From NCBI RefSeq assembly GCF_014645615.1, contig NZ_BMMB01000008.1, forward strand, positions 248,001-312,000: DNA of 64,000 nucleotides, in the 5' to 3' direction. Positions 18,293 to 26,203 of the stretch are shown here, piece by piece (positions within the stretch are counted from its first letter, which is position 1; each line of letters starts with the position of its first letter). The position numbers and the translations under genes are program-made. The DNA comes from Paenibacillus hunanensis (GTDB lineage: Bacteria; Bacillota; Bacilli; Paenibacillales; Paenibacillaceae). Under the pieces are notes generated by a model. It did no database searches. It worked only from the letters and a program-made list of their open reading frames with translations, and had not been told where the DNA came from.

Positions 18293-18450
18293 TGTAGATC
18301 GATGATGGCAGAAAACACTTCTGCCCTTATAGCATGTACTCGCCACATCCTTTATCAAATTCAAATATACACCCAGCATATCCAGTAGACATCCACAAAA
18401 ACACCCTACTATCCAATCTACTGCCCACATGCTACATGCTGATACCCACA

Positions 18451-18489
18451 AAAAAGAGGTCATCCCAGTCCATAGGATGACCTCTTTTT
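18451..18489. terminator. Bidirectional terminator after clpB
   Basis: Perfect 15-bp stem AAAAAGAGGTCATCC / GGATGACCTCTTTTT with a 9-base loop and U-rich ends in both directions. It lies about 260 bases after clpB and 480 bases from the response-regulator stop, so it can serve both convergent units. Confidence 0.9.
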
Positions 18490-18719
18490 CAATTGTATCT
18501 ATTTTATCTATCACACACATACACACTTAAAAAGTTCATCCAACCATTCATTATTTAACACATTTAACGCATTATTCAATAAAACTAAGACTAGCGTCAA
18601 AATGATCTGAGTAACAATAACCTGATCCCTATCATTTTAACTAAAACTGCCTCCCCTTCCCTTGAGAGTAGTTGGTTTGATGCTATTAGCTATACAAGAA
18701 GGTTGCCACAAGCACAGAA

Positions 18720-18909
18720 CGAAGGGAAGGAAATAAGGGGAAAGGACGACTTGCCGTGTTAGCGATCTCCTAACACGGGGTTCAATGAAAAGTGATTTTT
18801 GCGAAGCAAAATATCTTACTGCTTTTGAGCACGGGAATCTACAATTTGATCCTAATCCGTAGATTCCCGCGGCTCCACCCGAGTCCGTCCCCTTATTCCT
18901 TCCCGAAGT
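18720..18909. repeat. Dispersed palindromic element, copy B (with insertion)
   Basis: The same outer arms as copy A (GGGAAGG / CCTTCCC, ATAAGGGG / CCCCTTAT, GGAC / GTCC) and an inner stem CGGGAATCTAC / GTAGATTCCCG, with GAGC / GCTC next to it. About 70 bases are added between GACTT and the inner stem, including a further hairpin CCGTGTTAG / CTAACACGG. It lies 58 bases past the response-regulator stop codon on the minus strand. Confidence 0.88.
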
Positions 18910-18966
18910 GGTGTACCTCCCCAACCTCCCCCACACACAAGGCGCTTAAAACCAACTCCTCTCCCG

Positions 18967-20571
18967 TCACCTCACAACTTCAGATGGACTCTTCCCCGTA
19001 ACCATCTTAAACACCTGACTAAAATAAGTCGCATTACGAAACCCCGTCATTTCACTCACCTCATACACCATATACTGACCCGACTCCAATAACGCCAGCG
19101 CCCGCTCAATCCGATACTGATTCAAATAACTCACAAAATTCTCACCCGTCATCCGCTTGAACAGCTGACTCAGATACTTGGGATGCACATACAGCGACCG
19201 GGCAATCGCCTCAAAGCTAATCTCCTCCGCATAATGCTGCTCCACATATTGCTTCACCTGAGCGACGAGCCGATTGCTCTTTTTCTCCGCTTGCTCGCGC
19301 TGAATATGCTCCAGCCAGTGGTGGATCAGCTCATCCATCCAGCCTGTTAGCTCTGTTAGTGCATACTTGGATTGAATATCTCGTAAAAATTCGCTCATCG
19401 ATAAGGGCGGCTCCAGTCGTGGATATCGTCGATTCCAGCTATGAATAAGCGTGTCGAACAGACTAACCGCGACGACCTGTACATCCTGTAGCAAGCAATG
19501 CCCGCTTTCCAGCTGACTTCGTAGCGTATGCCAGATATCCAGTGCCGTGTCGGTACGCATATCATTCCAGGCATCATTCCATTGCCGTAGCGCAGCTGAA
19601 TGATCCGGTACAGGTGACTGCTTTAGCATATCGTGTTCATAGCAATAGATACGGCTACCTCCTTGAAACTCCGCATTTTCGAGCGCTTCACAGCTTTCCA
19701 GATACGAGTCCATTAGCTCGCACAGATCCGATTTGCACAAGCCGATGCCAGCACTGACCTCAATTTTCAAGTAGGTGAAAATTTGCTGAATGATGCGCTC
19801 TAATAATACATGCAGCGTATCCAGCGCACTATGCTGCTCCAGCACGACAAGGACGAATACACGATCTGAATAATCGACCAGCTCCACCTGTCCCTGTCCA
19901 TGCTGCTGGGCATAGAGCGCAGCATTTTCCTGAATAATATCGGCTGCCCCATAGCGTAGCAATTGCCAATCGCGCTCCTTCATCCGGGTGACAAATTTGG
20001 GACGATTCAGCTGTAAGCTAACAGCTCGCACCTGATCTCGATGCTGAATACCGATATAATCCATCCGCTCACGGGATAATTGCTCGGGACGATAGCGTGT
20101 CGTGAGTAGCTCCTTCATAAACTGCTTGCGTAGATAGGGAAGTACACGACCGACCTCCTGTCGATACGATAGCTCTAACTGCTCATGGCGCTCTCTAACA
20201 TCGTATTCCAGCATGACCTCCTGTAGCACACTGGTGATCTCGTCGACCTCAGCTGGCTTCAGCAGAAAATGGCTCACTCCCCAGCGCATCGCCGCACGCG
20301 CATTCTCGAATTCATCATAGCCGCTCAAAATAATAATCGGCAGATTCGGATAGTCACCGCGTAGCTTACGGGTTAGTTCCAACCCATTCATACCGGGCAA
20401 ATACACATCGGTCATCAATAGATCGGGCTGTAGATCATAGAACAGCTCCAGTGCCTCTGTACCGCTAGCCGCTGTTCCAGCTACATGCAGATCAAGGGCT
20501 GCCCAGTTAATATGCTCGCTTAGTGCACGAATAATATGCGGATCATCATCGACGAGTAGAATACTTTTCAT
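18967..20571 (-). CDS. Response regulator, REC plus AraC-type DNA-binding domain (YesN-like)
   Basis: A 534-residue regulator. The N-terminal receiver domain has acidic residues DDD, the phosphorylated aspartate in LLMTDVYLPG and the lysine in LLKPAE. A long middle region of about 280 residues follows, and two AraC helix-turn-helix motifs close the protein (IARSLYVHPKYLSQLFK and TGFRNATYFSQVFK). Its start overlaps the end of the kinase gene by four bases (ATGA), so the two are translationally coupled. It should activate the upstream sugar-transport genes when phosphorylated by the kinase. Confidence 0.93.
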   Translation of the reverse strand: MKSILLVDDDPHIIRALSEHINWAALDLHVAGTAASGTEALELFYDLQPDLLMTDVYLPGMNGLELTRKLRGDYPNLPIIILSGYDEFENARAAMRWGVSHFLLKPAEVDEITSVLQEVMLEYDVRERHEQLELSYRQEVGRVLPYLRKQFMKELLTTRYRPEQLSRERMDYIGIQHRDQVRAVSLQLNRPKFVTRMKERDWQLLRYGAADIIQENAALYAQQHGQGQVELVDYSDRVFVLVVLEQHSALDTLHVLLERIIQQIFTYLKIEVSAGIGLCKSDLCELMDSYLESCEALENAEFQGGSRIYCYEHDMLKQSPVPDHSAALRQWNDAWNDMRTDTALDIWHTLRSQLESGHCLLQDVQVVAVSLFDTLIHSWNRRYPRLEPPLSMSEFLRDIQSKYALTELTGWMDELIHHWLEHIQREQAEKKSNRLVAQVKQYVEQHYAEEISFEAIARSLYVHPKYLSQLFKRMTGENFVSYLNQYRIERALALLESGQYMVYEVSEMTGFRNATYFSQVFKMVTGKSPSEVVR

Positions 20572-22466
20572 GCGCTTTCGCCTCCTAGCCAGAATTGGAG
20601 CTGCTCCTCATTATCGATTCGCGGTAATGTAATCGTCACGACCGTTCCGCCATGTGTCCCATTGGTAAGCTGTACCCCATATTGATTGCCACAATAGAGC
20701 CGAATACGCTGCTGTACATTATGAATACCGATGCCAGAGCATTGATCCTCGCGCCAATCATCCGGTAGTCCCTGTCCGTTATCCGTAATGCGAATGACGA
20801 TACCTGCTGGCTGATCGAGCGCTTGAGCCGGGGCTGATGAGATAAGACCTGCTTCATGAAGTGGCTGGATATCGACCCCAACGCGTAGCACATCATCATC
20901 GGGACAGGCGTGCATAACGGCATTTTCAATAAATGGTTGTAAAATGATTTTCGGAATATACGAGCCGCGTAGTAGAGGATGCACATGTTCCTCATAGGCG
21001 ATGGCAAAGGGTAAACGTTCCGCCTGAATGCTCACATAACAGCGCGCATGCTCCAGCTCATCGCGCACGCAGATGAATAATCGACCACCACTCAAGCCAA
21101 TGCGTAGTAGCTTACTCAGCTGCACGATCATTCGGCTAATATCACGCGCTTCATAATCAAGTGCACGCCAGTGAATCATATCCAGTGTATTGTATAGAAA
21201 ATGGGGCTTGATCTGTGCTTCGAGTAATCCCGTCTGTGCTTCACGCTTGGCGCGGCTCTCCTCACGTACACGATTCATCAGCTCCGTCAGACGCGAAGCC
21301 ATATGGTTAAAGCCATAAGCCAGCCGTGCATATTCCTCGGTAAACGAAAGCGTAATTCTCGTATCAAATTGCCCTTCCTCCAGTCGCTTCATATGCTGAA
21401 TGAGCTGCTGTAACGGACGTACAATGCGCCGTACAAACCAATACGCCAGCAGCACCGAGCAGAGCAATCCAAGCACAGCGACTCCGATAATCTGCCAGCC
21501 GGCTGTCTGTACTGGAGCGAGTAGCGTATGAACTGGAATCGTCTGCACCAATCGCCATTGCAGCGTGCCTGGACGCGAGTAGAGGACGAGCTGCTTGTTG
21601 CCACTGGCATCGGTTACGACTTCATAACCATCTTCGCCTAACCGCGTGTGCTGCTCCATCCATTCCGGGTCAATCGTCATCCCATCTGTAGCTACTGCTT
21701 GTGATCGTAGGCTAGCAGCATTCGGATTGCTATCCTGCTCAGCAATCGCTGTACCCTTGCTACCAATTCGCATAATCGTATGCCCGGCTGTATCGATCAG
21801 CAGCACCTGACCGTCCTGAAGTAGGGGCAGATCGGCAAAGCGCTGTACGATATCGTCACGACTCAAGCGAATAAGCACATAAGCGACCGTTTCACCATGA
21901 CTGTCAAAAATACGCTGTGCATAGCCGATCAGCGAATGACCGGACGACTGCTCCTGTAACGGAACCCAGGCAGCATCTGCCTGCCGTAGCGTCTGAAACC
22001 AGTTCTCATCTGTAATTTGCTGTACCGGATAGATATGATCGGCAATCGTCACCGGTACAGCATCAAACGCATTCGTATACAGCTCAATCGAGCTAATCCG
22101 GTCATTCACCACGAGCGTATGCTCAATCATACGTGACACTTCACGGCGCTGATGAATCTGGGCAAGGGGACGGGCGTTACTGGTATGTAGCAATGTGGCT
22201 AGCTCGCGGTTGCTGGCAAGCGAATAGGCAGTGCCAGATACTCCGGTAATAAAGTCGAAGCCGCGACGGGTGCTTTCGTTGAGCAGCGCCAGCCTTGCCT
22301 TGCTAATCTCCGCAAAGGTGACCGCAGAGAACGACTGATAGGCGAGCCATACAATTGCCGACACAAGCAGTAGATTAAACGCAATAAAGCAAGTCACCAT
22401 CAATGTGGTGAGCTTGCTTTGTTGCAGCTTATGTCGGATGCGGATGGAAAGACTTGCTTTCGTCAT
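20568..22466 (-). CDS. Sensor histidine kinase (YesM-like, HPK7 type)
   Basis: A 632-residue membrane kinase. One helix near residues 20-45, an extracellular sensing domain of about 270 residues (Cache-like), a second helix near 325, a HAMP domain (RRIVRPLQQLIQHMKRLEEG), the phospho-acceptor box AQIKPHFLYNTLDMIHW, and an ATPase domain with FIENAVMHA and DNGQGLP. In this family the extracellular domain or a partner binding protein senses sugars. The gene lies between the permeases and its response regulator. Confidence 0.93.
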   Translation of the reverse strand: MTKASLSIRIRHKLQQSKLTTLMVTCFIAFNLLLVSAIVWLAYQSFSAVTFAEISKARLALLNESTRRGFDFITGVSGTAYSLASNRELATLLHTSNARPLAQIHQRREVSRMIEHTLVVNDRISSIELYTNAFDAVPVTIADHIYPVQQITDENWFQTLRQADAAWVPLQEQSSGHSLIGYAQRIFDSHGETVAYVLIRLSRDDIVQRFADLPLLQDGQVLLIDTAGHTIMRIGSKGTAIAEQDSNPNAASLRSQAVATDGMTIDPEWMEQHTRLGEDGYEVVTDASGNKQLVLYSRPGTLQWRLVQTIPVHTLLAPVQTAGWQIIGVAVLGLLCSVLLAYWFVRRIVRPLQQLIQHMKRLEEGQFDTRITLSFTEEYARLAYGFNHMASRLTELMNRVREESRAKREAQTGLLEAQIKPHFLYNTLDMIHWRALDYEARDISRMIVQLSKLLRIGLSGGRLFICVRDELEHARCYVSIQAERLPFAIAYEEHVHPLLRGSYIPKIILQPFIENAVMHACPDDDVLRVGVDIQPLHEAGLISSAPAQALDQPAGIVIRITDNGQGLPDDWREDQCSGIGIHNVQQRIRLYCGNQYGVQLTNGTHGGTVVTITLPRIDNEEQLQFWLGGESA

Positions 22467-22512
22467 ACGTCATCACTCACTTTATCATGAGATGTTCGGA
22501 TTCAATCGTCGA

Positions 22513-23364
22513 TTATCCTTTCAAACCCGATGTAGCGATGCCCTCGACAAAGTATTTTTGACAGACGATGAAAATAATAAAGCATGGAATGAGCGACAGC
22601 ACCGACATCGCGAACATCGGTCCCCAATCCGATTGTGAGCTGGAATCGAGGAACAGACGCAAGCCGAGTGGAACCGTGTACTTGCTCACATCGCTCAAAT
22701 AAATGAGCTGGCTAAAAAAGTCATCCCATGTCCACAGGAAGGTGAAGATCATCGTCGTGACAAGCGCTGGAAAGGCGAGCGGCACAATAATTCTTAAGTA
22801 AATGCGCACCGGACCACAGCCATCGATCGTTGCTGCTTCATCCAGCTCCTTCGGTAAGCCACGGAAAAATTGCACCATTAAAAAGATGAAGAAGGCGTCC
22901 GTTGCCAGCCATTTTGGCACAATTAAGGGTAAGTATGTGTTGATCCATTCCAGATGATTGAACAAAATATACTGCGGAATCAGTGTCACATGATGCGGTA
23001 GCATAATCGTCATGAGCATTAACGCAAAGCCAAAGGCTTTAAAGCGAAAATCCAGCCGTGCGAACGCATACGCTGCCATCGAGCATGAGATCACGTTACC
23101 GAGCACTGCGCCCAGCGATAGCACAATCGAGTTGAGCAAAAAGCGTGCAAATGGGTTGCCCTGAATCCCTTCCCAGCCACTGCGATAATTGCCCCAGTTC
23201 CATTCACTGGGCCAGAACCAGATTTCCGAGAAGATTAGATGTCCCGGCTTGAACGAGCTGCCGAACATCCAGAGCACCGGATACAGCATCACAAACGCAA
23301 TTCCAGAGATCACCAGATGCTTCATCACAATCCATGCGGTCGAGCTACGTTGTCCGATCATCAT
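22513..23364 (-). CDS. Carbohydrate ABC transporter permease (MalG-type)
   Basis: A 283-residue inner-membrane protein with six predicted helices. The EAA loop that contacts the ATPase is ELDEAATIDGCGPVRIYLRI. It pairs with the MalF-type permease directly upstream, whose gene overlaps it by four bases, and ends in the typical GIATSGLKG. No ATPase gene is present, which is common in this class, where a shared MsmX-like ATPase from elsewhere powers several importers. Confidence 0.93.
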   Translation of the reverse strand: MMIGQRSSTAWIVMKHLVISGIAFVMLYPVLWMFGSSFKPGHLIFSEIWFWPSEWNWGNYRSGWEGIQGNPFARFLLNSIVLSLGAVLGNVISCSMAAYAFARLDFRFKAFGFALMLMTIMLPHHVTLIPQYILFNHLEWINTYLPLIVPKWLATDAFFIFLMVQFFRGLPKELDEAATIDGCGPVRIYLRIIVPLAFPALVTTMIFTFLWTWDDFFSQLIYLSDVSKYTVPLGLRLFLDSSSQSDWGPMFAMSVLSLIPCFIIFIVCQKYFVEGIATSGLKG

Positions 23365-24314
23365 TTACCACCATCCTCATAATGCACCCACAGCTTACTG
23401 CTACGGAATACAAGTAGTGTGAACAGTCCGATCAGAATGACAAGTACCCATGCCATCGCTGACGCGTAGCCCATCTGGAAAAAGGCAAAGCCTTTTTTGT
23501 ACAGATAAAGCGAGTACATCAGCGTGGAATTGACGGGCCCGCCGGAGCCATTACTAATGATGAATGCCTGGGTGAACGACTGAAATGACGTGATCAGCTG
23601 CATAACCAGATTGAAGAAAATGACCGGTGACAGAATCGGCAGGGTAATGTGGAAAAAGCGTCGCACCGCACCAGCGCCATCTACCGCAGCCGCTTCATCG
23701 TATTCCGGTGGAATCTGCTTCAACCCGGCAAGGAAGATAATCATCGACGAGCCGAATTGCCATACGGATAGCAGTACGATCGAGTAGAGCGCATAGTTAG
23801 GATTGGCAACCCAATCCGGTGCCTTAATACCGATCATGGCGAGCAGTCCGTTCAGCAGTCCGTCACCACCGAGCATTTTACGCCAGAGCATCGCAATCGC
23901 CACACTGCCACCGAGCAGGGTAGGGATATAATAGATCGTCCGGTAAATGCCCAGCCCGCGAATACCGCGGTTAAGCAGCATCGCCACGAGCAGGGCGAAG
24001 ATCAGCTTGACCGGAACCGAGACGCCCACATACGTGAATGTAACTTTTAATGATTTGATAAATAACGGATCACCAGTGAACATCGTAATATAGTTCTGCA
24101 AGCCGACCCATACCGGTGGGTTCAGAATTGTATAATTCGTAAATGAAATGTAGAGCGATGTCAGCATCGGCCCGAGTGTGAGCAGCACCAGTCCGACTAA
24201 CCATGGTGCTAGAAATAGCAGTGCGATACGATTATGCGCATACCGCCGTTTGACGGTGCGTGCAGCCTTCTGCCCGGTGCGGGTGCGGCTGATCGTTGTC
24301 GTTATCATTTTCAC
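23361..24314 (-). CDS. Carbohydrate ABC transporter permease (MalF-type)
   Basis: A 317-residue protein with six predicted helices and the EAA loop EYDEAAAVDGAGAVRRFFHI. A basic, arginine-rich N-terminus precedes the first helix (LLFLAPWLVGLVLLTLGP). It is the first permease after the solute-binding lipoprotein gene and overlaps the MalG-type gene, so the two subunits are made together and form the membrane channel of the importer. Confidence 0.93.
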   Translation of the reverse strand: MKMITTTISRTRTGQKAARTVKRRYAHNRIALLFLAPWLVGLVLLTLGPMLTSLYISFTNYTILNPPVWVGLQNYITMFTGDPLFIKSLKVTFTYVGVSVPVKLIFALLVAMLLNRGIRGLGIYRTIYYIPTLLGGSVAIAMLWRKMLGGDGLLNGLLAMIGIKAPDWVANPNYALYSIVLLSVWQFGSSMIIFLAGLKQIPPEYDEAAAVDGAGAVRRFFHITLPILSPVIFFNLVMQLITSFQSFTQAFIISNGSGGPVNSTLMYSLYLYKKGFAFFQMGYASAMAWVLVILIGLFTLLVFRSSKLWVHYEDGGK

Positions 24315-24438
24315 AGTAGCAACCTCCCGTTTGGATCAAAGTCAGTTGTCGTGACCATTTCAGTGCGCATAGTGAACCGAGCGCTATAGATGCCAGTCCT
24401 ATGATGCAGCAAACGCTACAGCTCGATGAGCGTCAATG

Positions 24439-25779
24439 CTATTGTCCACTTGCTAAGGCAGCATTCGCATTATCGATAAATTGCTGAATCACATCGGCAG
24501 GGCTGCCCTGACCGAAGGCGATTTGCTCACTAGCGGTCTTAAAGCTGGTATCGACTTCTGAATATCCTTGTGGGTAAGGTGGATTGATCGGGCTGGAATG
24601 CTTGGCAACCACATCGATAAATTGAAAGATCGCTTTCTCTGAATCGGGCAGCTTGCTCTGCATCTGCTCACGGACGCTGGAGTTCACAGGCACACCGCGC
24701 TCAGAGCCGAGAATCGCTGTTGCTTCCGGGTCATTGACCATAAAGTCGATAAACATCGCGACTTCCTTCGGATGCTTTGTTTTGGAATAGCCGGACATGA
24801 ATTGTCCTGGTTTCAGGTATTCGCCGCTTTTCGTCTCGTTGACTCCATGTGGAATGACTTGAATGGCAAGCTTGTGATCCTGATTTTTGTTCACCTGCTG
24901 GAATGTCAGCAGCTGATTCGACCAGGCAAAGTCCATTGCTGCCGTACCGAGTGAGATCGGTCTAGTTTCGATCGCATTCGTTGTCGACGCAGTGACCTCG
25001 GCTGGCGTTACGCCGCCATTTGCTCGTAAGGCTGCCCACATATCAAACCATTGCTGTAGCTGCTCATTCGTAGCTGCCAATTTACCATTTTCGAATAAGC
25101 CAATACCGCTCTGGCGTAAAAACACTTCAAACATATTGGTCATACCGGAAATATCAGCGGAGCCGTAGAAGCCCTGACCTTTAGCGGCTGCAATCTTAGC
25201 CGACATCTCGCTAAAGTCTTTCCATGTCCAGCTTTCCTGTGGCGCTTCGATGCCCAGCTGTTGTAGCAGTGTTGCATCGTAGATCACGCCCGGTGCATTC
25301 ACACCCAGTGTGATCGCGTAGAGCTTGCCATCAATGGAGCCTGCATCGATCATGCTTTTATCATGCTTGGAAATGTCCAGCTCGCTGCTCTGTGTATAAG
25401 GGGTGAGATCCAGTAGTGCACCGCGACGAGCGAAGTCGCTCAGAAATGCATAATCCATTTGCAGCAGATCGGGTGCGTTGGAGCCAGCGACCTGAGTCGT
25501 TAGCTTATCCATATAACCGTCCCAGCCAGAGTATTCAGGTTTGATCGTGATGTTGGGATGCTTTTCTTCGAATAGCTTGATGACTTTGGTTGTTAGATCA
25601 TGCCGTGTCTGTGAGCCCCACCATGTCATACGCAGCTCAATTTTGCCAGAAGCATCGGCCTCGCTATTGCCACTGCCGGAAGAAGCCGTATTGGAAGTGC
25701 CGCCACCACAGGCGGTTGTGAACAATAACAGGGTTAGTGTTAGTAGTACGCCCCACTTTTTCATCGTCCCTTGCATCAT
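24439..25779 (-). CDS. Extracellular sugar-binding lipoprotein of an ABC importer
   Basis: A 446-residue family-1 solute-binding protein. The signal peptide KKWGVLLTLTLLLFTTACGG contains a lipobox ending in TAC, so the mature protein is anchored by its N-terminal cysteine. The mature part begins with ELRMTWWGSQTRHDLTTKV, typical of oligosaccharide-binding proteins, with LLQMDYAFLSDFARRGALLDL further on. I start at ATG 25779, eight bases after GGGGAGG; the frame extends upstream through implausible sequence. It feeds the two downstream permeases. A cre-type palindrome lies 24 bases upstream. Together with the GH105-type hydrolase it points to pectin-derived oligosaccharides. Confidence 0.93.
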   Translation of the reverse strand: MMQGTMKKWGVLLTLTLLLFTTACGGGTSNTASSGSGNSEADASGKIELRMTWWGSQTRHDLTTKVIKLFEEKHPNITIKPEYSGWDGYMDKLTTQVAGSNAPDLLQMDYAFLSDFARRGALLDLTPYTQSSELDISKHDKSMIDAGSIDGKLYAITLGVNAPGVIYDATLLQQLGIEAPQESWTWKDFSEMSAKIAAAKGQGFYGSADISGMTNMFEVFLRQSGIGLFENGKLAATNEQLQQWFDMWAALRANGGVTPAEVTASTTNAIETRPISLGTAAMDFAWSNQLLTFQQVNKNQDHKLAIQVIPHGVNETKSGEYLKPGQFMSGYSKTKHPKEVAMFIDFMVNDPEATAILGSERGVPVNSSVREQMQSKLPDSEKAIFQFIDVVAKHSSPINPPYPQGYSEVDTSFKTASEQIAFGQGSPADVIQQFIDNANAALASGQ

Positions 25780-25802
25780 CAATGAAACCTCCCCAACCAT
25801 TT

Positions 25803-25816
25803 TGTAATCGCTTACA
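25803..25816. promoter_or_regulatory. cre site (CcpA operator) before the sugar-binding lipoprotein gene
   Basis: TGTAATCGCTTACA fits the catabolite-responsive consensus TGWNANCGNTNWCA. It lies between a probable minus-strand promoter (TATTAT near 25822) and the ribosome-binding site, the place for repression by CcpA when preferred sugars are present. Confidence 0.75.
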
Positions 25817-26203
25817 AATAATATTGTATAGGGTGGAGCGTGGTGATGACATAAACAAAAGTAAGCTATCCTTTTAAAAAAGTAAGCATTTGCTTGTAGA
25901 TGCTTTTTTTGGATGCTATCGCATTGGCTTGCGAGTGAGCGCATGTACTTTGATAACAATAAAGAAAGTCTTCTCTGTTTGAGACACTGTAGGCAAGCAC
26001 AATAGTACACAAGCACCACAGAACAGTACACGAGCGTAGAAGCACATAGGCACACAAGTACATAAGGATAGAAGCACATAGGCATAGAAGCAGGAGAGGT
26101 TGCACGCTTGGCGGCAACCTCTTTTATCCTGTTCATATGAATGGGTACTATCATGTACAATGGATCGTTACAGTAAAAGGATGGCTACGATAAAGGTTGA
26201 TGA
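25817..26203. other. Non-coding stretch between the GH105 and binding-protein genes
   Basis: Holds the promoter of the importer operon and a low-complexity block rich in CACATAGG/AAGCACA words at about 25990-26095. Open frames cross it, but none has a ribosome-binding site or plausible protein composition. Confidence 0.5.
26095..26126 (+). terminator. Hairpin in the GH105-transporter gap
   Basis: AGAGGTTGC / GCAACCTCT, loop of ten bases, followed by TTTTA on the + strand. The flanking genes run on the minus strand, where the run of U is missing, so its purpose is unclear; it might stop antisense transcription. Confidence 0.5.

Noticed and set aside
25780-26160. N-terminal extension of the sugar-binding protein
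   Set aside because: The frame is open, but the lipoprotein signal and the GGGGAGG site fix the start at 25779; the extension is cysteine- and tyrosine-rich nonsense.
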